From Embiotoca jacksoni (taxonomy: Eukaryota > Chordata > Actinopteri > Embiotocidae), in assembly GCA_022577435.1 (NCBI GenBank), contig JAKOON010000016.1, positions 13,930,276-13,994,275 on the forward strand: a stretch of DNA of 64,000 bases, given 5' to 3'. This document shows, piece after piece, positions 11,454-24,310 of this stretch (the first letter of the stretch is position 1; each line of letters opens with the position of its first letter). The notes beneath the pieces were generated by a model. It had not been told where the DNA came from. It was given only the letters and a program-made list of their open reading frames with translations, and did not search any database. Both the position numbers and the translations under genes were made by a program.

Positions 11454-12589
11454 AAGCCCGTATCATCCCACAGGGATTGCTTGGACCCTGCTCGGTTATC
11501 TTCAGCAACATCTCGACGACACTAATGACTCTTGTCAAGAAAATCCTCTTGATGAGCTTGCAGTGACACCTCTAAACACCTCCCCGTCCCCGAGGGCCTC
11601 GTTAGCCGTAATCCCACCTTTTGATAATCTCATTTTGAGGCGGTGTTGCTAAGGAACATCCCTAATCTCAAGACTCAGATGCCTTCCAAGCCTGGTGTGT
11701 TTGTAATTTTGCGTTGCTTAGTCCAGTCAAGCAAATAATCCTCCCGTAGGAGAGAGCCGCCCAGGTGACCGAGCTGCAGTTCAACAGCACATCCACCGTG
11801 TGTTTTCCTCAACTCATGACCTCAGTGTTGATTCCCAGCAGGCCGAACAACGACGGGGTCTTTTCCTGGCAGCTGAGAATGCAACCGCTTAATCACAACT
11901 CGCATTGTTTGAGCCAGGAAAAAAAAAAAAAAAGAAATGGATCGTTATGAGGGTGGTGATGTCAGTATTGTTACAACTAATCTGTTTTATGGAGCCCGTG
12001 GGCCTTTAATTTGCTGCATCAACAGTTCCATACTTGATTTAGATGGCATCTCCCGAGTGTTGTGGCTGACTGCAGACATTATTTAGCAACAATTTCATCC
12101 TGATTGGTTTGGGCTCGTGTTGGTAAATGTGGTGTCGCTGACGGTGGAAGACCTCAGGGACACTGCAGGGTCTTATGGACACTCAGTATTAATCTGTGAA
12201 AAGGGCCTTCAGACAGCATGAATCAGAACAGCGTTTACGATTCTTCGTTCACAGTATTTTATCAACTCGGACAGTTTTTGTTTTCTTTTGCATTTCTTTT
12301 GATGGGGCTGGATATCATCTGAAACTATCTCGGACATTTACTTTGAGATATATGGTCCTGCAAAACCCGAAGGAAGCCAAAGTAAATAATACATGATGTG
12401 TAAATGCGTGCAGCCATAGGACGACTCGGTATAAACCTGCAGAGGCAAACTTTTGTCTCCCCCTTCAACGACTCGTGCTGAAGTCATCGGCGCCACCGCA
12501 GCCTACTTCGTTACGACTGTATCGGTTGTTAAATGGTGGATAAATTAAACAAAAGGCCTCTCGATGAACAGAACTTGATCCACTTGATC

Positions 12590-12990
12590 CGATGACATGT
12601 GGGAAGTCTACAAAAGCAATACGACGGAGGGCCACTAGGGGCTGGCTCCAAACGCCTCTGGCTCCGTAGACTCCCATTCAACTTCTCTCATCAAATACGA
12701 AGCCAATATGTGTTGTTCACCAAAGTCCCTCTTTGATATTAGTTTTTTGGCGGTTCATCTGAAAATAATCCCAACATTAATTTGAAAAGGGGCCTAAAAA
12801 AGATGTGTTTTTTGGGGCGGCTTGTCTGTATGATTGACAGGCCCGTGGGGCTATCAGGTTTCCGCTAGCGGTGGACGGGATGTAATGTCATCCAATCAGA
12901 TCGAGCCAGCTCGTCCAAATATGGTCACTTCTGGCTCCAAACCGCTCGGTGTTAGCAAGATGGCGACGGTTTAAAGTCCGAACTGGAGAC
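12590..12990. repeat. Probable interspersed repeat
   Basis: This stretch contains phrases such as GGCCACTAGGGGCTGGCTCC, CTCCCATTCAACTTC and AAGATGGCGACGG, which I recognise as typical of a high-copy family scattered in percomorph genomes. It interrupts otherwise unique DNA. Limits are approximate and no terminal repeats or target-site duplication could be fixed by eye. Confidence 0.4.
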
Positions 12991-15113
12991 CTCGTGACGG
13001 CAGTTCACAAACCAGTTGGAGAGGTCACCGTTGGATCCCGCTCGACTCCACATGCAAAGACAGTCGATAGGTTTCATCAGCGTTATGTGAATTTATTTGA
13101 TTAGGGTTTGTAGTTAGCAGACATTTATTTGTATTGTAAAGCCTTTTCAAGAATTATTTAAAGATAATTATCTAAAGTTGGCAACATTTTAATTGAATCA
13201 AAAGGAATCCCAGGAGACAAATCAACTGGCATGTTGTCTGAGGTGTTTAATAAGCTCACCGTGGTTTTCATTGAGCGAAAGGAAAGATCATTAAACCTGT
13301 TAGGGCTGCAACTAAGACCTATTTCCACTGTTAATCTGCTTATTATTTTCTCACCGAATCTTCTGATCCATTAAAAGTCTGCAAAAACAAAAGCTCGCCA
13401 TATTTGAGCCATGTCAACAGATGTCTTGCTGGTCCAGAATAAAAGCAAATGGTCACATTTCAGAGTTGAAAAAAAAAAAAAAAAAGAGGAAGTTTTGACT
13501 TGAAAAGTGATTTTCAAAACGGTCTCCGGCAGAGAAACGCGTCGGTCTCAATCGACCGAGCGCTTCCTGCTGCGACGGTTCGACACGTCGCGGTCACGAA
13601 GCAGCTCGCTCGGGAATGCAGCAAAGAGTGGAGCGCAGAGGAAGCCGGGAAAAAAACAAAAAACCCAACCAATCTGTTCCTTGATACTCGGAGAACGATA
13701 TGACGGCATCGCCGGGTTATGCGGCGCTGCGTCCTCTCTATCTCTTAAAGTGAGCTGCAAACGCTCTCACACGGGCCAAAACACACTATTGGCAGAAAAG
13801 GAATTTGTGCTTTAATGAGAGTACAGAGGCCTCATTTGGACCATAAACACAGCGCTGTGTTCTCAGTTCCTGCTTGGCTGATACCCAGTTTTAAACGTCG
13901 GCACAACAGAGCAGAGAAGAGGGCGAAGACCCAGAGGCAGAGCGAGAAAACCAGTTCCGTGTTGCCTGTGTGCAGTCGTGTGATTTATTGTAAATGAGAG
14001 CTGCGTGTTTAGGTGGAGGTTGTTTTTTTGTTTTTTTTTACCTGCCTGCGTTGAGCAGGTGTAACAGGCCTCGTGAGGAGACATCGGTCTTGAATGTCGG
14101 TCCTGTGGTTTGCCGGTGTGTTTGCTCACCTGCGCTGATTCGTGGTGACCTTCGGGTGACCCCCGTGTTAACCCGAATCGGAACGGTAAAGAAATGACTG
14201 AGATGCGAATCATCATCTGCGGATGATTCGCAGCGTTTCGGAGTTTAATGGAGGAGCAGTTCCACTTTCACCTCGGGGTCGTTTGCACTTCGATCGGATC
14301 CCGTTTCTCCACGCTGATCGCGTCTGTCTCTGCGCGAACGAATTAAGAGGACGCGTCCTCCTCGGCCGTGTGACACCGTGTGTTCGCTCTTGGTTAGATT
14401 CTCCAAAATGCAGGAAGTTCTTTCAACACGCACGTGTCGAAAAGGAGGCTGAGGGCGTAGCTGCTTGTTCGCCGAGAGGAATGTTTTGTCGGTGCCAAAA
14501 GAAAAAGAAGAAGCAGCCACAAACGTCCGATTAATGAATAAACGAACTGACCCCCACAGACGGCCGTGCTGTGTCGACTGTTTATTTGAGTTTGTAAGTC
14601 GCGTCGCTTCTTGGAATTTAATAAGAATTGATTTTTGTGGATGGAAACGGTCGCCAGCGTCCGGACGAGCGCACGTGTTGTATTTTGGGATGGTGTGCGC
14701 TGTCCGTTCTCTTGAGCGCTGCAGGTGGAACAAGACGAGAACGGACCGCTCGGGAGAGCCGGCGTGACCCAGCTGCCGCCCGCAGGCGTCGGTCAGCCCG
14801 CGCGGCGCCGGATGTTTTCGACTTCCCGTCTCGGGGCGCGTTCTCGGGAGGACGAGGATGATCTGTCGAGCCTGCTGACGGCCGGCGCCCTCACCTCCTG
14901 AGCAGCGCTTCCTCTCGTTCCTCCTGCTTGAAGCCTGACGGGTGTTTGCGGGGAGACGAGCGAGGCCCCCGGCTCAAGATAGTCATCAGCTTCTCCACCG
15001 CCACCCTCTGGTGTATGTCACCGACCGGCTCCACGGCTGAGTGGACTGTGAGGGCTGGAGGGTCTCCTGTCTGCTGGACACTTGTGTGAGCCGGCATTGA
15101 AGTGCTAAAGAGA

Positions 15114-15139
15114 CACACACACACACACACACACACACA
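15114..15139 (+). repeat. (AC)n microsatellite
   Basis: Short perfect AC array about 450 bp upstream of the arhgdia start-codon exon. Confidence 0.9.
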
Positions 15140-15597
15140 ATGAAGCCGACTTGTTTTCTTCCAAAAATAGTGATAAAGTTACCCCTCAATGAACCTTGTT
15201 GTCAAGTCCTCCTGCTCGCCGTCTGTCTGAGGATTCTTCCTTCTTGTCAGTCTGTTTGGACACAAGTTGCTGTGAAGTGGTTCAGATTTTTCGAGGCCGT
15301 GTTGTTCTGCTTTCCCGTGTCGTGCAGCGCTGAGGGTTTGCTGCAGAATCGGCTGCGATTCATCGCGTTTCCTCCGACAGGAAGTGCTGCCTCAGTCTGC
15401 CAGCGCCGCAGGTCAACGTTCACGGAGGTTTCTGCGATCTGTCACAATCATCCGGTCCAACAACCGAGCGCTGCTTTGCTTTCAAATGTCCACGGGGGTG
15501 TCCGCCGCGTGGAGCTCTGCTCTCTGTCCATTTTCCCCGCCGTCTAACCCGTCCCTCTTCTCCGCTGTCCCCCTCCTCCGGCCGTGATTAGCGCACC

Positions 15598-15898
15598 ATG
15601 GCAGAGCAGGACCCCACACCTGAGCAGCTGGCAGCCATCGCAGCAGCCAATGAAGACGCCGAATCCTCGGTCAACTACAAACCTCCGGCCCAGAAGAGCT
15701 TGCAGGAGATCCAGGAGCTGGACAAAGACGACGAGAGCCTGCGCAAGTACAAGGAGGCTCTGCTGGGCAGCACCGCTGTGGCTGCAGGTCAGTGATCCGT
15801 CCTCAGCAACAACTGTAGCTGTCACTTCAGCTGTTAACTAACACACCTTTTATTTTGATTTCATCAACCACTCCTGGCATTGTGTGTGTGTGCGTGTC

Positions 15899-15980
<82 letters not shown>

Positions 15981-18900
15981 TGTGTATTTTTCTCACCCTT
16001 TGTAAACCCCGGTTGAAGTCGTTACTAACCAACCGTTCACAGCACTTCTTAACTATGAATGAATTTTAAATGGCGTTTCCTGAACAAGTCAGCACCACCT
16101 GTAACGAAGGACAGAAAAAGAAATGATTAGTCGGCGTCCCATGTAAACAAAGTATGTGCCAATACTCGTATTTCTTTGTTTTTAAGAACACGTTTTGTTT
16201 TGCTCCTCGGGTCAGTGGTTGTAAGTCAAAACCTTTTCCTGTTCACCAGGAGCCTTTAGATTCTAGCAGAACCACAAGCTTCCTCTCAATACATCTGCTT
16301 TATGATATTTATCTATCTGACACACTTCCCCGCCAGAAGGCTGGATCTCTGCTATTTATCTATACGTATAAACATTTGGTTTATAGCACAGTTTTATGGC
16401 TTCATGTACTTGGCAGAGAAAGTTAACAAGTGTTTACCTCAAAAAAAAATTATTCTGGTAAAACACAAGGAACAGAAACTGTCTGCATTGTCAAATCTTA
16501 ATAGAATATGTTTTCTAATTTGTGCCAAAATAAATAGAGCTTAACACACCGTTACAGTTGTTTACACTGCACTGTGATAAAATGGCCGCTGCACTGGTGT
16601 CACACGAACCACTTTTTGATCTCGGCGCGGCTGCAGATCAATGGATTGAAGGAAAAGGTCAAAAACAAAAACAATGGGACACCGGGAAAGTCTACCTTTC
16701 TTGTTAATCAGATTTTTGTGCACATTATGCTGTAGTTTTATTTTGCCATTTGTGTCATATGGCTTTCGTAAAACTATGTATAAATTTTTTTTTTTTTTAA
16801 AAAGTCATTGTAATATTCTCAGCAAAATAATGTATTTAAAAATTGACATATTTAGTATTTCTTCAGTTTATTGGGACTGACACAGAAGATCTTTGAACAA
16901 TAGTCTGCGTGTCCTTGTTACATCAAGTTTTAAATCTCAATGCGGTGCCATATAAAGACGTTAGACCAGATCAGTGTGGAAAGTAAAGCTGATCGTTTCC
17001 AGATTATTGAAGGTTTGGAAACTGCTCATAAATTCTGTAAACAGAGTTTCTTATTTTTTTTTATTTTTTTTTTATCACAATATCCGCACAGTGTGACCAC
17101 ACAAACTGCAACTACAAAATGCAGTTTCCACTCACTCGGTTTCAGGTATTTAGCAAGAATAGTTTCGGACCACTTTGATTGACTGAAATGAAATGAAGTT
17201 GAAAATGGAGGCAGATCCTGATAACATGTCACGATGATAACCATCTCAGAGTCGACCTGCAGTTCGTCAGAGCTCCTGTTAACAACAACCACGTTCATCT
17301 CACAGGGAAGGATTCAGGGCTGCTACTCTAACACTCACACAGTGGCGCACGATGGAGATTTATTTTACTTAGACGAGTTACTGTATTGCTGAGTTTTGGG
17401 AGTGACTGTACGGCTGTAGAAAAGTGACACTGCTCACTAAATGTTCGAACATTTCCGATGACTCAGCGCCATTGATGAGATGATCTTCACGCGTGTCTCT
17501 GCTGCTCCACTTTGGTGATCGTCTGCTCCTCTTTTTGAATACTGCGACCTTTCTCTCCGTCTTAGATCCCAGCACCCCCAACGTTCAGGTGACGCGAATG
17601 ACCCTGGTGTGTGAGACGGCCCCCCACCCCCTGGTCCTCGACCTGATGGGTGAGTTTCTCCGGCTAAAACTCGGCAGCACGTTTTCACAGGCAAATAAAA
17701 ATCCTTGAACACTTTACATCTGAAAGATTTTTCATTTTGGGGCGCACGCAAGTGAGAGTTCGCGTCCAGGCAGCTGTCGTCCGGACGCAGAGGAAGAACT
17801 GCCTCGCGGTGATTGTGAACAGACACCAGGTCCTTGTGTGCAAACACAGAGAAAAGACCTGCTGGGTCCTTAGTCCTCTAATTAGTAATGACATGATTCT
17901 GTGTAAGTGGGTTAATGAGCCATTTCCTGATGGCACTGTTGCCCTCCCCCCCTCCTCCCCCCTCCTCCTCCACAGAGACACACGCACACAGACACGAGCG
18001 CACACACACACACAGTGGTCATGACAGCTGTGCTCACTTGAGGCTCTGCGCCCCCTGGTGGTCAGTCTTATTACAGCTCCGTACTGACAATCAAAGTTCA
18101 TGAAGATACTTACTGTGTGTTGATTTAACCTTTTATTAACAGGCCCAAATATATTTTGTGAACATGTGGGTCTGGCTGAGCTACGTTGCTTCCTAATTAC
18201 CTGATGGACGTAGACCGCGGGTTCATTATACAACTACTGCAGCAGCCTTTAACCAATCAGAATTGACCGGCATTAACCTTTTGTTCTGTGCCAAAACTGG
18301 ACCTCCGTCACGATTATCATCATCGTGCTTCATCGTACATCTCTGATTGGTCCGGCCTTCAGAGTGTCTGAGCACACTTTAATGTGAACAGGATTCAGAG
18401 ATGGATCTAGTCACAGATATAATCACTGAAGACTGGAGCTGAGAGCAGTCGTGGGGTTAATGGGAGTTAAACTGAAGTGTTCACAGGGCTCGGATGTTGT
18501 TCCGAGTCAATCTTGTGTTTATCTCTTGACGGTATTCTCCCTCCTGACTTTTCTGTCCCTGCTGTGGTTCTTTTCCCCGCCAGGAGACCTGGATGGCTTC
18601 AGGAAGAACCCCTTCGCCCTGAAGGAGGGCGTTGAATACAGAATAAAGATCAACTTCAAGGTGAGAGAGTCTGGTCTCCGTCAGCGGCACCGCTCCGCTG
18701 TGTTTATGTCCGACCGCTGTTACTGTTGATGTTACTGTAAGTTGCAATGAACTGCCGTCGTCATGGGGAAATGTTCAGCAGGATGTAACACTTGTTGCTT
18801 GTTGCAGGTCAACAAGGAGATCGTGTCGGGCCTGAAGTACACTCAGCAGTCATTCAGGAAAGGAGTGAAAGGTAAGACCGCCCCGATCAATTCATTCGGT

Positions 18901-20283
18901 CTCAACCTGCCATGATGCAAGTGTTCTTACTTCCTAAAAGATCGATGTGACTCTCATGTCTGTACAGAAAATCTGAAGCTACAGTTAGCAGCTGGTTAGC
19001 GTAGCTCAGTGTACGACAGGGAAGCAGCTCGCCTGGATTCCTCAAAGGAAATAAATCCACCCACCAGAACCTCCAGAGCTCTCTGAGTAACGCATTATGT
19101 TTGAATAAGGAGAGAAGTGAAGGACAATACTTGTTGAAATAATGACAGTTTGAGTCGTACATTTCTGGCGATAAGACTGATAATGAGAGGCCACTTCATA
19201 GAGCGATATCCCAAATGAAGACAGGAGATAAGACGGGCGACGCTGGAGGCGGTGGAGCGGAATAAGTGGATGACTGATGGAAACCTTTGTTGAGGAGAAG
19301 GGTTGTGTGTCAGCAGGTCTGAAATCCAGAAATACGATGATATTTAAAGACGAGAAACAAAACTGCAAGTGGAAAGATCATTGGATTATTTACCATGTGA
19401 CGTCTCCTCTGTAATTTGAAACCAGCAGAGTATTTACCTATTTTCCTTGCAAGAAAAAGCAGAAGTGGTGAAAAATATAGAGCAGCAGGAACGTATCCAC
19501 CCATAAAAGAATAAAGATAAAAGGTGAGGAACGGGTCATCTCAAATATGAGAAGTCGTGATTTTCGTAGTTATTAGGGTCAGCACGAGGAACTTCCTGGA
19601 TCTGAAGAAATAGTCTTACAGATTGTTTTTTGTAAGTATGAAATAACCAGAGCTAGGCGTTTACAGTATTTGTGCGGAGATAACCAGCTGCTTGACTATA
19701 ACTTCATCTTTAAAGCATGACGGTGATACCGGTCTTCTGATCGGACTCTGAGAAAGAAAACACGCGCGTCATTTCCCAAAAATTCGTTTTTAATTTAAAA
19801 CAGCCATTTCAAAATGTTGAAATGCTCTAGATGTTAAATGATACATCTTGAGGTCACACCGATTTGTTTGACTTGTCAGTGAATGTTTTCCCTACAGAAC
19901 TACATTTTAAGTCGACATGCATTCGCTGACTCGTCAACTCTACGTGTGGTAAAGTTGCTTTTAGTAATAAGGAGGTTATGAGGCGGCGTTTCCGATTGGC
20001 GTAAATGTACCAAACACTTTCCAGTATCTCCGAGAAGTGTCCCACGAGCGCCCGTTTGTCTCTCCCCGCCTCTCGTCTAGTCGACAAGTCGGACTACATG
20101 GTCGGCAGCTACGGCCCCCGACCGAACGAGGAGTACGAGTTCCTCACCAACCTGGAGGAGTCTCCCAAAGGGATGCTGGCCCGCGGCACCTACAACGTCA
20201 AGTCCAAGTTCACCGATGACGACAAACACGATCATCTCTCCTGGGACTGGAGCCTCTCTATCAAGAAAGAATGGAAAGACTGA
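15598..20283 (+). CDS. arhgdia: ARHGDIA, Rho GDP-dissociation inhibitor alpha
   Basis: Five coding exons: 15598-15787, 17566-17649, 18584-18660, 18808-18871 and 20081-20283. All junctions are GT-AG and phase-consistent, giving 205 residues against 204 in human. RhoGDI holds prenylated Rho, Rac and Cdc42 GTPases in the cytosol in their GDP form. The N-terminal regulatory arm (about residues 1-64) shows SVNYKPPAQKSLQEIQELDKDD. The immunoglobulin-like prenyl-binding domain follows, with GVEYRIKINF, KEIVSGLKY, DYMVGSYGPR, PKGMLARGTYNVKSKFTDDD and the terminal DHLSWDWSLSIKKEWKD. Human alpha-form residues are matched better than those of the B or G forms, and mcrip1 and alyref nearby agree. The ATG has a good context (GCACCATGG) and lies six bases after an acceptor, so the 5' UTR is spliced. 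Confidence 0.97.
15883..15985 (+). repeat. (GT)n microsatellite in arhgdia intron
   Basis: Long GT array beginning about 95 bp after the donor of the first coding exon; both strands read as low-complexity CVCV or THTH. Confidence 0.96.
18047..18062 (-). promoter_or_regulatory. Candidate CTCF site in arhgdia intron
   Basis: TGCGCCCCCTGGTGGT matches, on the minus strand, the CTCF core CCACYAGGGGGCGC closely. It lies in the intron between exons 17566-17649 and 18584-18660. The match is by eye; occupancy is unknown. Confidence 0.4.
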
Positions 20284-22450
20284 TCCTCCATCCCTCTCCC
20301 CCTCCTCTCCCTCCCCCTCCCCCCTTGCTCTCCTTCATCGCCGTCTTCCTCTGCTTGGTCCCGCTTTCTTGTTTTCTTTGCTGTCATTCCATGGTTTCTC
20401 TCTGGATCATTTGTGTTGGCTTTTGCTCTCTCCGTCCATCACTCCCTGACGAATCCTTGTCTTGTTCTAAATTCCAATCATCACTCCGCTTGATTTGTTT
20501 GGGCCCCGACCCTTCCCGACAAGTTTTAAATCTTTAAAAATGGAGAAAGCAAACATGATCCCGATTTTTCGCTTTGTTTATAAAAGAAAAAAAAAAAATC
20601 ATGTAAAAAAAAATCGTGTTATCTTGAAAATGATGTGATTCGCCCTGCACCTTCCTTTTCTCGCCCGTTTCCATTCTTTTCTTTCCACATCGTTTTGTAC
20701 GACGGCCATGATCTGCCTTGGAAAGCGTTGTACAGGAAGCAGCACTGCTGTGTGTACGCAGTCATTGAGCAATCGTTGCTGGACAAAACTCTTGGACACG
20801 GCCCTCTTAAAGCCTTTGAGCAGATTATTTGTGCTTGGGTCTTTAATTATTTGGAATTCAGGCCACCTCTTTTTCAAATAGTCCAGCGCCCGACAAACTG
20901 CTGAGATCAGGGGAGGCGTTGACCTCTAACCCCCTGCAGCCCCTCGCTTTGGTTGCAGCTGTTCCTCTCCTGATCAGGGTATTTTGGCAGTTTGTTTTTT
21001 TAGCAGCCTTGTGGCCTTAACAACTGTTAGGAAGAACTAGTTGACCCTTCTGCCTTCAGATTTAAATACTGTATTTGCCAGACCATCATGTGAGCCTTTT
21101 TTTTAACTAAACCTGTAACACATGGACAGGAAATCAGGACTAACTAAGGACCTCTGATGTCTTTATTTCAGGTTTGATGACTTATAAAAGCCATTCCATG
21201 GAGGTGTCCATCATGTCAGCTCTTATCTACAGACACCTTCCTCATTTCAATACTCGTAGTTGTCTTAACATTCACATCATTCAGAACAACTCTAAATCTG
21301 TGAGTCCGGTTTGGACTGACGGCGTCCTCCCCTGTCCCTGAGGACATTAGTTCCAGTGTGTCCGAGGTCTTGCCTCAGTTCCAGGATCTGTTAAAGCGCT
21401 CACCTTGTTTTCCTCAAGTTAAAGATTACTGCTGACTGTGCCTCCAGACTCTTACAACCACATGCTGCTTCTGCTGACCCGGCGGCACTGTGTGCTCAAC
21501 ATCACTGAGGTGAAAACATGGTCTGCAATTGATTTCTTAAACCAGAATAGAGACACGAGTCCCCAGGCATTCAGACACCGATGGTTAACACATCCTGCCA
21601 TATCAAAGTGTTTTCTTCCTCTTTTTTTTTTTTATTCTTTTTTTTTTATATATACACTCCATAAGTATGTGAATGATGTCTGTCTGGCTTCACTCAGCTC
21701 TCGTGTGTCGTGGACCGATGTTTTTCTCTGTGGGTCGGTTGAGACTCTGTGTGCTACTTGTATTACCTACAGTTTACTTATTTCCTGTGTTCACATTAAA
21801 GTGTTCAGACTGGGAGTGTGTGTGTGTGTGTGCCCGTGTCCCGTTTTATTCAGAAACAGAAAATACCTGATTTTTGTTTTGTAGTCCATGTTTAATCCCT
21901 GAACACTTAAATCAGAGGTGCTGAAATTCTTTCCCATAAAAAGGTCAAATAAGGTGATGGCCAGGGTCATTTAATGAGGAAGTTTAACACCATTATGCTG
22001 TTCGCTGATGTAAAAGTCATCAACAAAATTGACAAGTCCAGTGATTCCGGTTAGGATTTCACTTCACTTTAGAATAAGGAGAATAAGCAGTTTGAGGGCC
22101 AAAACAAAAGAAGCTGCGAGCGCCTGAATGATCCATTAATGAACCCTTTTTCATCCACTGGACAGAAAAAAACGAAGACGATCGAAACATTTGTTACTTT
22201 AATCAACAGAAAACGGTTAAATATCAGACAACAGAAACAACCTTGACAAGCAGATCGCACGGCGTCGAACTGATTTCATCACGTATGAAACGATCAAACA
22301 AAATCCCTGAACCCCAACAGCTTGTCCTGTGTTCTGTACCATCGGGTAAGTTATCATAAACAATGGAAGTACACAAATCATGTTGTAGGATTTGTGCCGT
22401 CCAATGAAATAAAACACTCCCGCATCACCTCAAGCTGCTCAGAAACTTGT
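20284..22450 (+). other. arhgdia: arhgdia 3' UTR and convergent gene end
   Basis: No coding sequence. The first canonical AATAAA on the plus strand after the arhgdia stop is at 22408-22413, which would make a 2.1-kb 3' UTR. An ATTAAA variant lies earlier, near 21797. The stretch has C/T-rich sequence just after the stop and poly(T) runs. The minus-strand cdr2l poly(A) signal lies only about 45 bp beyond, so the two genes end tail-to-tail. Confidence 0.45.
22408..22413 (+). terminator. arhgdia: Candidate distal poly(A) signal of arhgdia
   Basis: AATAAA on the plus strand, the only canonical signal between the arhgdia stop and cdr2l. Confidence 0.4.
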
Positions 22451-22452
22451 GT

Positions 22453-22458
22453 TTTATT
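22453..22458 (-). terminator. cdr2l: Candidate poly(A) signal of cdr2l
   Basis: TTTATT on the plus strand (AATAAA on the minus), about 460 bp past the cdr2l stop codon. Confidence 0.45.
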
Positions 22459-22920
22459 CTTTCTTCATTCAAAGGACAATTTCTGCATTTAGTGTTAATT
22501 AGACAGATACATGCTTCAAATGTTTTAGAGCCAATGACGGAGTTTGGTTTTTTTTCTCGTTTTTTTTTTTTTTTTTTTACTTATTTGGCTTAATAATTTA
22601 AATGATTAAATCATCTCGGCATCAGTTACAAATACAACATCACACCAAGACCTTCTGCTCTGATTATTTACTAGTTACGTCACTCAGAAAAGGCATTTCA
22701 TCCACAATAACAGGCGAAACAACATTTGGCAGCTTCATATCAATCAGCCGACAGTAGCTTCCGTCCCAGAGAGCTGAAGAAGCATCCACCACCAACTGCA
22801 TCCTCCCTTAACGTCCAGAGTGGCCAAAGGTTAAAGAAGAAGCTTTCGTAACAATGAGGTAAATTAGGAGGAATCCGTCCCGTGGAACTGCTTTCAGTGC
22901 GCGTAGCATCAGTGAGGAGC

Positions 22921-24258
22921 TCATTTGCTCGTCTTTCTGCTCTTGGTGGAGTTCATGTCGCTCTTGGTCTTCTGGAGTCGGGAGAAGATCTCTTTGAACA
23001 GGGCCTTGTACTCCGGCGTGTTCTGGCTGAGCCGTTTGTCCACCTGCTCCACCTGCCTGCTGATCCCCTCCAGGGCCTCGGGGGTGGAGGGAGTCTGAGG
23101 GGGTGTCGGAGGGGCGGCCGCGGCCCCGGACGTGGACGGCCCCGCTGAGACCATGCTGTAGTCCTTCATGGAGGGGTCTCTGGAGACGGGGCGCGAGGTC
23201 TGCACCCCGGCGTGGCACAGGCTCTCCTCGTGACGCCGGCACTTCCCCAGCAGCTCCTCGTACTTCTCCAGCAGAGCGTGGTACTGCTCGTCCACCTCCC
23301 GCAGGATGGACATGCCCCGTTTGCGCACGCCGTTGGCATGGAGGGCGTAACTGCCCTGCCGTCGACCTGACGCGTCGCGAGCCGAGATGGCGTTCAGAGC
23401 CGTGTCGCTGCAGCTTTTCCTCACCGGGCCTCCCTGCTGCCCCCGTGCCTCCGAGCTCTCCGGCACCTCCCTCCTCCAGTCCGGCGCCGTCCTCCGGGGT
23501 ATCCGTCTCAGGGCCGTTGTTGAGCAGCGTCTCCAGGCCGTCCTCCATGTCGCTGATCAGACACACCCTGGACTTCCTGAGCTGCTGCATCTCCTGGAGC
23601 TCAGCTTCCAGCTCCTGAACCCGCAGCTGGCAGCCCTCCGCGCCCAACAGCCGCTGCTCCAGACGCTCAAACTCCTGCAGCACGGCGGCGCACTCCTGCT
23701 CGGCGCCCTCCCGCTTCGACCGCTCCGAGGCCATGGCTGAGTGCAGGGACGAGACGATGTCTCTCAGCCGATCGCTTTCCTCATCCAGTGGACGTCTCTC
23801 GGCCAGGTCCACGCTGCCCGGGTTAGCGAGCAGGAAACCATCCTCGTACCTAACAAGGAAGCGTCGCGGTGAGCTGGAGATGTGGCAGATTTCATTTAAA
23901 TACGCTATATAGTCATACAATCAGTTTCTCTATCGCCGTTATGAACCCCAGACGATCCCGTTACTCGACCCACCGGGTAGCCTGCAGAGTTCAGAAGTAA
24001 CATGTGCAGCAAAACTCGTCTTCATGAGATAAAGTGATGTTGTACTGTGCTGTGACAGCGAGCGAACCTGGGAGCAGTGCAGAGCTCCTTGAGGCAGGGG
24101 AACGAGTGGACGGTCTTGCGACGCTCCTTCTTCTCTCTGCGGACCCTCAGCTCCTCCAGAGTTCGCAGCTCCTCAACCCGAGTCGTCAGACTGTCCACCT
24201 GACCCTGCAAGTTCTCCATGGTGCCGGTCAGCCTGCACACACACACACACACACACAT

Positions 24259-24310
<52 letters not shown>

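Larger units (their letters stand above)
7200..15591 (+). other. Putative arhgdia intron 1, repeat-rich, no gene seen
   Basis: About 8.4 kb without recognisable coding sequence on either strand. It holds several simple repeats (listed separately), an interspersed repeat-like stretch near 12590-12990 and a CpG-richer segment at about 14240-14900. (GAGCC)n is repeated about four times near 7556-7577. Apparent ORFs here are short and lack family resemblance. Assignment as intron depends on the first exon proposed at 7086-7199. Confidence 0.4.

Noticed and set aside
18481..18747. Minus-strand frame opposite an arhgdia exon
   Set aside because: Antisense of the arhgdia exon GDLDGFRKNPF; no resemblance to any family.
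23103..23740. Plus-strand Pro/Arg-rich and Leu-rich frames opposite cdr2l
   Set aside because: Shadows of the GC-rich cdr2l last exon with no family match.
22808..23920. A single 370-codon minus-strand frame as the whole gene
   Set aside because: Its start lies in intron sequence, and after about codon 150 it leaves the conserved CDR2L frame; the true gene has five exons and continues in the neighbouring frame.
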